Shown here piece by piece: positions 26,785 to 33,940 of a DNA stretch of 64,000 nucleotides; the first letter of the stretch is position 1, and every line of letters begins with the position of its first letter. The stretch is taken from NCBI RefSeq assembly GCF_900172255.1, contig NZ_FWFU01000001.1:868001-932000 (forward strand), read 5' to 3'. This stretch comes from Roseovarius halotolerans. GTDB lineage: Bacteria; Pseudomonadota; Alphaproteobacteria; Rhodobacterales; Rhodobacteraceae. The notes beneath the pieces were generated by a model that searched no databases, was not told the origin of the DNA, and saw nothing but the letters and a program-made list of their open reading frames with translations. Made by a program: the position numbers and the translations under genes.

Positions 26785-27479
26785 GTGCGGATCAGCCCCA
26801 CGAGGCGGCCCTGAACCTTGACCTGGTCTTCGGGCAGGACGCGGGTTTCATAGGCCGGGTTGGCGGCCTCGAGCGCGATGGCGTTGCCGCGGCGGTAGAA
26901 TTTCTTGAGCGTTGCCTCCTGATCCTCGATCAGGGCGACGACGATATCGCCATTGTCGGCGGTATTGGTTTCGCGGATGACGACCACGTCGCCGTCGTTG
27001 ATGCCCGCCTCGATCATGGAATCGCCCTTCACCTCGAGCGCGTAGTGTTCGCCCTGGCCCGAGAGCATCGAGCCGGGAACGGCGACATTGTGGCTGACAT
27101 GGGAAATCGCCTCGATCGGGACACCGGCGGCGATCCGGCCCATCACCGGCAATTCCATCGCGCCGGCCGCCTCGACGGGCTGTGCGTTGGCGGGGCGGGG
27201 GGCGTCGGGCCTTTCGCCCTCGATCACGCGGGGGGTAAAGCCGTGACTGGCGTCGCCGCCAAGCGATTCAGGCAGGCGCACGATTTCAAGGGCGCGGGCG
27301 CGATGCGCGAGGCGGCGGATGAAGCCGCGTTCCTCGAGCGCGGTGATCAGCCGGTGGATGCCGGATTTGGAGCGCAGATCGAGCGCCTCCTTCATTTCAT
27401 CGAAGCTGGGCGGCACGCCATCGGATTGCACGCGCTTGTGGATGAAGGCGAGAAGGTCGAGTTGTTTCTTGGTCAGCAT
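26778..27479 (-). CDS. lexA: SOS repressor LexA
   Basis: A 233-residue LexA: winged helix [20 protein letters not shown] to about residue 65, then the S24 autopeptidase domain. The cleavage site is the Ala-Gly in [11 protein letters not shown], the catalytic Ser is in [11 protein letters not shown], and the Lys in EATLKKFYR. RecA filaments trigger self-cleavage. The start at 27479 gives the family N-terminus. A perfect GTTC-N7-GTTC box lies 67 bases upstream, so it is autoregulated. Confidence 0.97.
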   Translation of the reverse strand: MLTKKQLDLLAFIHKRVQSDGVPPSFDEMKEALDLRSKSGIHRLITALEERGFIRRLAHRARALEIVRLPESLGGDASHGFTPRVIEGERPDAPRPANAQPVEAAGAMELPVMGRIAAGVPIEAISHVSHNVAVPGSMLSGQGEHYALEVKGDSMIEAGINDGDVVVIRETNTADNGDIVVALIEDQEATLKKFYRRGNAIALEAANPAYETRVLPEDQVKVQGRLVGLIRTY

Positions 27480-27545
27480 ATGCGCTCCTCGGGGACATGG
27501 ATGTCGTCCCTGCATCTCTCCCGAACGGGTCGGGCGTTTTGCTTT

Positions 27546-27560
27546 GTTCTACGCATGTTC
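27546..27560. promoter_or_regulatory. LexA box (SOS box) of lexA
   Basis: GTTC-TACGCAT-GTTC is a perfect match to the alphaproteobacterial LexA site GTTC-N7-GTTC. It lies 67-81 bases before the lexA start. Confidence 0.88.
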
Positions 27561-27602
27561 CCGTTTTGTGTCAACCGGGCGCTGCACCAATGCAGCCCCG
27601 CC

Positions 27603-27650
27603 ATTCATCTGGCGGGAAGTACCTCGGGGGTCTGGGGGCGGCGCCCCCAG
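27603..27650 (-). repeat. 3'-UTR hairpin element, copy 3 (downstream of mtkB)
   Basis: Read leftward, hairpin CTGGGGGC/GCCCCCAG (27650-27632, loop of 3) is followed by CCCCCGAGGTACTT and CGCCAGATGAAT. It lies 27 bases past the mtkB stop, in the orientation of mtkB. Confidence 0.75.
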
Positions 27651-27677
27651 CCTTGGCCGGGGGCGCGCGCTGACGGG

Positions 27678-28559
27678 TCAGTTCAGCATCTGCGCGACGC
27701 TTTGGGCGAAGGCCGAGGGGGTGGGCACGATCGTCACCCCGGATTCCTTGAGGATCTCGACCTTTTCCTGCGCCGATTCACCGAAGGCCGAGACGATGGC
27801 GCCGGCATGGCCCATGCGCCGCCCCTTGGGCGCCGAAAGCCCGGCCACATAGGCGGCCACGGGTTTGGTCATCGTGCTCTGGATATAGGCCGCCGCCTCG
27901 GCCTCTTGCGGGCCGCCGATCTCACCGACCATGACCACGGCGTCGGTGTCGGGGTCGGCTTCGAAGAGCTCGAGAATGTCGCGGAAGCTTGAACCATTGA
28001 TCGGGTCGCCGCCGATCCCGATGGAGGAGGAGACGCCGATTCCGCGGGCCTTGAGCTGGCTGGCGGCCTCGTAACCGAGCGTGCCCGAGCGCCCGACGAT
28101 GCCGATCCGCCCGGGCATGTAGATATGCGGCGGCATGAGCCCCGCAAAGGCCTGACCGGGAGTGATGATGCCCGCGCAGTTGGGGCCGATCAGACGCATC
28201 CGGCGATCCGATTTGTAGCGGCGCATGTAGCGCTTCACGCGGATCATGTCGGCGGCGGGGATGCCGTCGGCGATGCAGACGCAGGTCTTGATGCCCGCAT
28301 CCGCCGCTTCCATGATGGAATCGGCGGCGAAGGGGGGCGGCACGAAGCTGACCACCAGTTCGGCGCCGGTTTCGGCGACGGCGCCCTTGACGGTGTTGAA
28401 CACCGGCAGCCCGAGATGCGTGGTCCCGCCCTTGCCCGGCGTCACGCCGCCCACGACATTTGTGCCGTGATCCATCATGTCCTGCGCATGAAAGCTGCCG
28501 ATGCGGCCTGTCAGACCGGTCACCAGCACCCTGGTGTCGCTGTCGATGAGAATGGCCAT
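27678..28559 (-). CDS. mtkB: malate--CoA ligase (malate thiokinase) alpha subunit
   Basis: A 293-residue SucD-like subunit that binds CoA and carries the phosphohistidine, H251 in RRMGHAGAIVS. N-terminal CoA-binding VTGLTGRIGSFHAQDM and GPNCAGIITPGQ are present. Sequence and neighbours point to malate thiokinase, not succinyl-CoA synthetase: it is coupled to MtkA and malyl-CoA lyase. The start at 28559 overlaps the mtkA stop as TGATG; the longer frame to 28592 is spurious. It forms malyl-CoA from malate, CoA and ATP. Last gene of the sgaA-mcl-mtkA-mtkB operon. Confidence 0.93.
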   Translation of the reverse strand: MAILIDSDTRVLVTGLTGRIGSFHAQDMMDHGTNVVGGVTPGKGGTTHLGLPVFNTVKGAVAETGAELVVSFVPPPFAADSIMEAADAGIKTCVCIADGIPAADMIRVKRYMRRYKSDRRMRLIGPNCAGIITPGQAFAGLMPPHIYMPGRIGIVGRSGTLGYEAASQLKARGIGVSSSIGIGGDPINGSSFRDILELFEADPDTDAVVMVGEIGGPQEAEAAAYIQSTMTKPVAAYVAGLSAPKGRRMGHAGAIVSAFGESAQEKVEILKESGVTIVPTPSAFAQSVAQMLN

Positions 28560-29743
28560 CACGAAGCCTCCTTGTATCTGGCGTCTTTCCACGCGGTGAC
28601 GACCTTGTCGGCGGCCTCGGCGAGGGTGTCGGCTGCGATCACGGCAAGGCCGCTTTCGGCCAGCAGTTTGCGCCCCTCGTCGACATTGGTGCCCGAGAGG
28701 CGCACGACGATGGGAAGGTCTAGATCGAGTTCCCGGACCGCGCGCACGACGCCTTCGGCGATCCAGTCGCAGCGGTTGATCCCGGCGAAGATGTTGACGA
28801 GGATCGCCTCGACCTTGGGGTCGTTGAGCACGGCCTGGAACGACATCAGCACCCGTTCGGGGCTGGCGCCGCCGCCAACATCGAGGAAGTTGGCCGGATC
28901 GCCGCCGGCCATCTTGATCATGTCGAGCGTCGCCATCGCCAGCCCGGCGCCGTTGACGATGCAGCCGATCTCGCCTTCGAGGCCGATATAGCTGAGGCCG
29001 CGATCCTCGGCGAAGGTTTCGCGCGGGTCTTCCTGGCTCTTGTCGCGCAGTTCCGAGATTTCGGGGCGGCGATAGAGGGCGTTGTCGTCAAAGCTGATCT
29101 TTGCATCGAGCGCGACGATCTCGCCCGCGCGGGTCACGACCATCGGGTTGACCTCGACCATGTTGGCATCCATGTCGCTCATCAGCGCATAACAGCCCAT
29201 GATGGTCTTGGCGGCCTGGGCGATGAGCGGCGGTTCCAGCCCCAGAGAGAAGGCGATTTCGCGGGCCTGGAAGGCCTGCATCCCCACCGCCGGATCGACC
29301 ACGGAGCGGATGATCGAGTCAGGCTCGTTGGCGGAGATTTCCTCGATCTCCATGCCGCCCTGGGCCGAGGCCACGACCACGACGCGTTCGAGTTTGCGGT
29401 CCATCACGAAGCCGAGATAGATTTCCTGGGCGATGGCGGTGGCCTCTTCGACATAGAGGCGGCTCACCAGCTTGCCCTGGGGACCGGTCTGGTGGGTCAC
29501 GAGCTTGCGCCCGAGCATCCAGGCGGCGGCGTCGCAGACTTCCTCCTCGGAGGCGCAAATACGCACGCCGCCCGCCTTGCCGCGCGCGCCGGAATGGATC
29601 TGTGCCTTGACCACCCATTTGTCGCCCGAAAGCTCGCTGGCGCGATAGACGGCCTGTTCGGGGCTGTAGGCGATGCCGCCGCGCGGCACCTGTACGCCGA
29701 AGCGCTTGAGCAGTTCCTTGGCCTGGTATTCGTGGATATCCAT
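28559..29743 (-). CDS. mtkA: malate--CoA ligase (malate thiokinase) beta subunit
   Basis: A 394-residue ATP-grasp subunit. [52 protein letters not shown] and [17 protein letters not shown] with [13 protein letters not shown] match SucC/MtkA. Features such as [21 protein letters not shown] and [14 protein letters not shown] resemble MtkA of Methylobacterium as I remember it. Together with MtkB it activates malate, which malyl-CoA lyase then splits to acetyl-CoA and glyoxylate. Confidence 0.94.
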   Translation of the reverse strand: MDIHEYQAKELLKRFGVQVPRGGIAYSPEQAVYRASELSGDKWVVKAQIHSGARGKAGGVRICASEEEVCDAAAWMLGRKLVTHQTGPQGKLVSRLYVEEATAIAQEIYLGFVMDRKLERVVVVASAQGGMEIEEISANEPDSIIRSVVDPAVGMQAFQAREIAFSLGLEPPLIAQAAKTIMGCYALMSDMDANMVEVNPMVVTRAGEIVALDAKISFDDNALYRRPEISELRDKSQEDPRETFAEDRGLSYIGLEGEIGCIVNGAGLAMATLDMIKMAGGDPANFLDVGGGASPERVLMSFQAVLNDPKVEAILVNIFAGINRCDWIAEGVVRAVRELDLDLPIVVRLSGTNVDEGRKLLAESGLAVIAADTLAEAADKVVTAWKDARYKEAS

Positions 29744-29761
29744 GATGTCTTTCTCCCTTTC

Positions 29762-30706
29762 CTAGCCGTTCTGCGCGGCGATGGCGTCGTCGACGGCGAT
29801 GACGTTGTTGGCCATGCGCTCGGAGGCGGCGTCGATCATCTTGCCATCGAGGCTGGCGGCGCCGCGGCCCTCGGCGGCGGCTTTCTTCAGCTCCTCGATG
29901 ATGGCGCGGGCGCGGGTGACTTCAGCCTCGGGGGGCGAGAACACGTCGTTGGCCAGCGCGATCTGGCTGGGGTGGATGGCCCATTTGCCCTCGATCCCGA
30001 GCGCAGCGGCGCGTTTGGCCGAAAGGATATATCCGTCGGGGTCCGAGAAATCGCCGAACGGGCCGTCGATGGCGCGCAGCCCGTAGGCGCGGCAGGCGAC
30101 GGTCATGCGCGAAAGGGCGAAATGCCACTGATCGCCCGGATAGTCGGGGTTGAGCCCGCCGATCACCACGGTGCGTGCGCGGTTGGAGGCGGCGTAATCG
30201 GCGACGCCGAAATGCAGCGCCTCGAGGCGGCCCGGCGTGGCGGCGATGGCTTCGACATTGGCCATGCCGAGCGCTGTTTCGATCAGCGCCTCAAGCCCGA
30301 TGCGGTGGGGCAGGGCGCAGGCGGTCTCGATCTGGGACACCATTGTTTCGACCGTGTAGAGATCGCCGGGCACGCCCACCTTGGGGACGAGGATCGTGTC
30401 GACATGCTGACCCGCCTGTTCCAGCACCTCGACCACATCGCGATACATGTAATGGGTATCGAGCCCGTTGATGCGGATCGAGATGGTCTTGCCGCGGGCC
30501 TTCCAGTCGATATCGTTGAGCGCCTGAATGATATTGGCGCGGGCCTTGATCTTGTCGGGGGGTGCCACGGCATCTTCGAGGTCGAAGAAAATGTAATCGG
30601 CGGGGCTGTCGGCGGCCTTCTCGATCATCGAAGGATTCGAGCCGGGCACGGCCAGTTCCGAGCGTTGCAGGCGCTGTTTCTTCAGTGGGTGCAGGGTGTA
30701 GCTCAT
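29762..30706 (-). CDS. mcl1: L-malyl-CoA/beta-methylmalyl-CoA lyase
   Basis: A 314-residue CitE/HpcH-type lyase. Key residues are in RSELAVPGSNPSMIEKA, FFDLEDAVAPPDK, IRINGLDTHYMYRD, GLEALIETALGMANVE (Mg-binding Glu) and HFGVADYAAS (Mg-binding Asp), with KWAIHPSQI near the end. The start at 30706 gives MSYTLHPLKKQRLQRSE; the longer frame adds a Pro/Arg-rich stretch overlapping sgaA. It cleaves malyl-CoA to acetyl-CoA and glyoxylate and may also handle beta-methylmalyl-CoA of the ethylmalonyl-CoA pathway. Confidence 0.94.
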   Translation of the reverse strand: MSYTLHPLKKQRLQRSELAVPGSNPSMIEKAADSPADYIFFDLEDAVAPPDKIKARANIIQALNDIDWKARGKTISIRINGLDTHYMYRDVVEVLEQAGQHVDTILVPKVGVPGDLYTVETMVSQIETACALPHRIGLEALIETALGMANVEAIAATPGRLEALHFGVADYAASNRARTVVIGGLNPDYPGDQWHFALSRMTVACRAYGLRAIDGPFGDFSDPDGYILSAKRAAALGIEGKWAIHPSQIALANDVFSPPEAEVTRARAIIEELKKAAAEGRGAASLDGKMIDAASERMANNVIAVDDAIAAQNG

Positions 30707-30731
30707 GTCAGGGTCCTTTGGTGTGGCGCAT

Positions 30732-31937
30732 TCAGGCGGCTTGCGAGGCGGGCTGTTCGATCCCGTCGGGCGTGGTGAGGCGGTAGCATTCCTGCGCGGC
30801 GGCCACGCCGGCACCGGGTTCGATCACGGCGCCCGAGTCGCGCAGCGCCATTTCCGCCGCCGAGATCGCGGCGCAGAGCATCACCGGGTTGAGCGACCCC
30901 AGATGGCCGATGCGAAAGGCGCGCCCCGCGAGGATGTTGAGGCCCGAGCCGAGCGAGGTCTGGTATTTGTAATAGGCGGTCGAGATCACGTCGCGCGCAT
31001 CGACGCCCTGCGGCGTGTAGATCGCCGAGACGGTATCGGAATACCATTGCGGGTCTTCGGCCACGAGGCGGCAGCCCTGCCATGCGGCAACGGCGGCGCG
31101 CACGCCGCGCGCCAGCCGGTTGTGGCGCGCCCAGACGGTTTCCATCCCCGCGCCGAGCAGCATGTCGAGCGATGTGCGCAGCCCGCGCAGTAGCTGCGTG
31201 GCGGGGGTATAGGGGAAATAGCCGGTGTCGTTGAGCGCGATCATGTCTGCGAAGCTGAAGTAGCAGCGCGCCATGGTCGCGTGTTCATGGGCGGCCAGGG
31301 CCTTGTCTGAAACCCCGAGGAAGCCAAGCCCGGCGGGCAGCATGAAGCCCTTTTGCGAGCCCGCGACGGCGAGGTCGACGCCCCATTCCTCCATCTCGAA
31401 TTCGATCGACCCGATCGAGCTGACTCCATCCACGAAGAGCAGCGCGGGGTGCTGCGCATCGTCGAGCGCGCGCCGGATCGCGGCGATATCCGAGGTCACG
31501 CCGGTCGCGGTTTCGTTATGGGTGCAGAAGACGGCCTTGATCCGGTGGTCGCGGTCGTCGCGCAGCTGCGCCGCGTAGTCGTCGACCGGGACGCCCTTGC
31601 CCCAGTCGGTGTCGCAAAGCGTCACGTCGAGGCCGAGGCGGCGGGCCATGTCGGCCCAGAGCAGCGAGAACTGCCCGAAGCGCGACATCAGCACACGGTC
31701 GCCGGTGTTGAGCGTGTTCGAGATCGCCGCCTCCCAGGCGCCGGTGCCGGATGAGGAAAAGACGAAGACGCGGCCATTGCGAAGGCGGTAGACCCGTTTC
31801 AGATCCTCGAGAATGCCTGAGACGAAATCGCCGAAATCGGGGGCGCGCATGTCCTCCATCGGGATGTTCATGGCCTGGCGCACGGGTTCGGGCACATTGG
31901 TGGGGCCGGGGATGAAAAGATGTTGGTAGCCGTTCAT
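30732..31937 (-). CDS. sgaA: serine--glyoxylate aminotransferase
   Basis: A 401-residue fold-type I PLP enzyme. The Schiff-base lysine is K196 in AVAGSQKGFMLPAGLGFL; IPGPTNVPEPVRQAMN and FVFSSSGTGAWEAAISNTL are typical of the AGXT/SgaA group. It transfers the serine amino group to glyoxylate, giving hydroxypyruvate and glycine, a key step of the serine cycle. It is the first gene of the minus-strand operon and so links glyoxylate made by malyl-CoA lyase back to serine and glycine metabolism. The start has an upstream GGAGGAA site. Other serine-cycle genes (hydroxypyruvate reductase, glycerate kinase, PEP carboxylase) are not in the window. Confidence 0.94.
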   Translation of the reverse strand: MNGYQHLFIPGPTNVPEPVRQAMNIPMEDMRAPDFGDFVSGILEDLKRVYRLRNGRVFVFSSSGTGAWEAAISNTLNTGDRVLMSRFGQFSLLWADMARRLGLDVTLCDTDWGKGVPVDDYAAQLRDDRDHRIKAVFCTHNETATGVTSDIAAIRRALDDAQHPALLFVDGVSSIGSIEFEMEEWGVDLAVAGSQKGFMLPAGLGFLGVSDKALAAHEHATMARCYFSFADMIALNDTGYFPYTPATQLLRGLRTSLDMLLGAGMETVWARHNRLARGVRAAVAAWQGCRLVAEDPQWYSDTVSAIYTPQGVDARDVISTAYYKYQTSLGSGLNILAGRAFRIGHLGSLNPVMLCAAISAAEMALRDSGAVIEPGAGVAAAQECYRLTTPDGIEQPASQAA

Positions 31938-32045
31938 GATCTTCCTCCGAAATCAGGGTCTGCCCTCTTGTATCGGCCAGCGCACCCCCATCGCGAAACG
32001 CCCGAAGGAATGGTCATCGAGGCCAGCGGCGCGGGCCTGCCAACG

Positions 32046-32115
32046 AACGGGTAGGGCGGCCCCACCCGTTTGGGTGACGGGGAAGGACGGAATACGTCGG
32101 TATGCCCCGGTATGC
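32046..32115. promoter_or_regulatory. hairpin and direct repeats between sgaA and the LuxR-type gene
   Basis: An inverted repeat AACGGGT/ACCCGTT (32046-32052 and 32064-32070) is followed by two copies of GGTATGC (32099-32105 and 32109-32115) spaced 10 bp apart, one helical turn. They lie in the 268-bp region between divergent genes and could bind a regulator of either side. Confidence 0.4.
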
Positions 32116-32205
32116 AGAATTTTCCTTTAAAATCATCGGTTTCGGGTGATCATATGTCGCAATTTGCAGCATGGCGCGCGGAGATTCCTGGTGTAAGCTC
32201 GTGCG

Positions 32206-32865
32206 ATGGAGGAGAGACAACCCATCTTGGGAACGCCCGCGCCTGGCGCGGCGTCCGATGTTCCGCAGGTCATCGTTGCCGACCGGCAGGCGATTGTCTG
32301 TCAGGGCATCGGTTCGCTCGTGGCGCAGATCCCGGAGGTGGCGCTCGGGGCCTTTGCGAACGACAAGGCGAGCCTCAAGAAGCTGTTGTCGGGCGCGCGC
32401 GGCAAATCGATCCTGATCCTCGGGGTGCGACTGGCGGATGGCGACCTGACCCAGGTTCTGGAGATGGTGCGCAAGGATCACCCGGAGGTGATGGTGGTGG
32501 TCATCGCCGAGGACACCGAGTTCGCCTTTATCCGCATGGCGGTGAAGGAGGGCGCGAATTCGGTCTGCATGATGAGCCAGATCCTGACCAGCCTGCCGCG
32601 AATCCTGGGCAAGCTGGTGGAGGGGCATGCGATCATGCCGACCGAGATCCTGCGGCGGCTGACATCGGACAATGCCGACGCACTGTCGCGGCGCGAGCAC
32701 GAGATCCTGGCGCTGCTGGTGGACGGGCTAACGAATTTCCAGATCTCCGCCCGGCTGGGCCTGAGCGAGAACACGGTCAAATATTACCTCAAGGCGATCT
32801 ATCAGAAGCTGGACGTGAATTCACGCGGCGCGGCCATCGCCAAATATGTCGCCGGAAATTACTGA
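32206..32865 (+). CDS. LuxR/NarL-type regulator with a degenerate receiver domain
   Basis: A 219-residue regulator. Residues 20-135 look like a receiver domain ([40 protein letters not shown]), but the position of the phospho-acceptor aspartate is glycine (G73 in [12 protein letters not shown]). It is probably not phosphorylated in the usual way. Residues 158-215 are a LuxR helix-turn-helix ([37 protein letters not shown]). No sensor kinase is adjacent. It is divergent from the sgaA operon and could control it, but nothing in the sequence proves this. Confidence 0.88.
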   Translation: MEERQPILGTPAPGAASDVPQVIVADRQAIVCQGIGSLVAQIPEVALGAFANDKASLKKLLSGARGKSILILGVRLADGDLTQVLEMVRKDHPEVMVVVIAEDTEFAFIRMAVKEGANSVCMMSQILTSLPRILGKLVEGHAIMPTEILRRLTSDNADALSRREHEILALLVDGLTNFQISARLGLSENTVKYYLKAIYQKLDVNSRGAAIAKYVAGNY

Positions 32866-32893
32866 CCCCCCACGCGAGAGGCCCGGGGGGTCA
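32863..32893. terminator. bidirectional hairpin formed by the two convergent stop codons
   Basis: TGACCCCCC (32863-32871) pairs with GGGGGGTCA (32885-32893). The first three bases are the stop of the LuxR-type gene and the last three, read on minus, are the stop of the sulfotransferase gene. There is no clear T-run. Confidence 0.6.
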
Positions 32894-33559
32894 ATAGAAC
32901 CGCTTGTAATCCTCTGCGTAGAGTTCGCAGATCCATTCGCGGGTTTCGCGGTCGAGCATGTCGGCGGTGACCTGACGGATTTCGGACGCGTCGCTGACGA
33001 TGGCGTCGATCAGCCCCTTGGGGCGCTCCGGCGCGGGGGGCGCGAATTTGTTGTGGTGTCCGAAATCGACGCTGAGGCTGCCGCCGGAGGTTTTTCGCAG
33101 CCAGTCCGACAGCGGCGCGAACCCGTTTTCGAGGTGAAATATCGTGCAGGTTTCCGGCACGATCCGGTCAGCGGGCAGGAAGTGATTGTCGAACCTGTTC
33201 TCGAAATGGTTATCCGAGCGTTCCAGCCGGTCGAGGAACCGGCGCAGGCCTTGGCGGCGCGGGATATGTCCGAGGCTGCGATTGAAGTTGAAGGCGCTGA
33301 GGAAGCGGTCGACCGGGTCGCGCATAAAGGCGAAGCTGTGGTCGAAGAAATCCGGGTCGAACAGCCGCGCCAACACGTTGCGCGGCACATGCTGGGGCGA
33401 GGAGCGGTTCCAGTCGGGCACGTTCGGGCCGAGCCAGTCGGCATCGAGGAAGGACATCTTGATCCCGGCGTCCTGAAGCCCGTGTTCCACCGTCGAGCCG
33501 CCGCTTTTCGGAACATGGGCGAAGAGATAAATGGCGCCGTCGTGTCGGAAAATCGGCAT
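32891..33559 (-). CDS. sulfotransferase family protein
   Basis: A 222-residue protein with the PAPS-binding loops of carbohydrate-type sulfotransferases: the 5'-phosphosulfate loop in FAHVPKSGGSTVE (residues 14-26) and the 3'-phosphate motif MRDPVDRFLSAFNF (near residues 74-87). These enzymes move sulfate from PAPS to a sugar or other hydroxyl. The start at 33559 is set by homology because MPIFRHDGAIYLFAHVPKSG is the usual N-terminus; no good ribosome site is visible and the frame stays open to 33718. Roseobacters often have several such genes. The acceptor is unknown, but cell-surface polysaccharide is likely. Confidence 0.82.
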   Translation of the reverse strand: MPIFRHDGAIYLFAHVPKSGGSTVEHGLQDAGIKMSFLDADWLGPNVPDWNRSSPQHVPRNVLARLFDPDFFDHSFAFMRDPVDRFLSAFNFNRSLGHIPRRQGLRRFLDRLERSDNHFENRFDNHFLPADRIVPETCTIFHLENGFAPLSDWLRKTSGGSLSVDFGHHNKFAPPAPERPKGLIDAIVSDASEIRQVTADMLDRETREWICELYAEDYKRFY

Positions 33560-33940
33560 GGCATGGCTCGCGGCTGTATCGGCACCGTAATTGATGCGCT
33601 TGGACTGGTGCTTATGTAGGCGTTCCGGCACGGGATTTGCAATTCGATTTGCGCATGATGTGCCGGGCGGACGGAAGGCCGCACGGTCTTGCCCTGCGGG
33701 ACGGTTCCTGCGATGCAAGGGACGTTTCGGTGGGTGCGGTGCGCCATTTGACGCGGGCCGAAGTTTCGGTTTTGGTTGACTTGTGGCCGAAGCGACAAAT
33801 TTTTAAGAAGGGGACGGCGACGGGAGCGCGCGGGACGATGCGCACCGGGGCCGGGACCGACAGGGGCGGGGGAATTGCATGTGGCTCATGTGGCGATTCC
33901 GCTTGAAGAACGCGTGAACAGTGTTTGAAACGGAGCGGAT
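33560..33940. other. intergenic region before the mrp operon
   Basis: No gene is supported. TTGACT at 33776-33781 with the AT-rich ATTTTTAAG 17 bases on could be a weak promoter for the mrp operon. The rest shows nothing I recognise. Confidence 0.35.
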
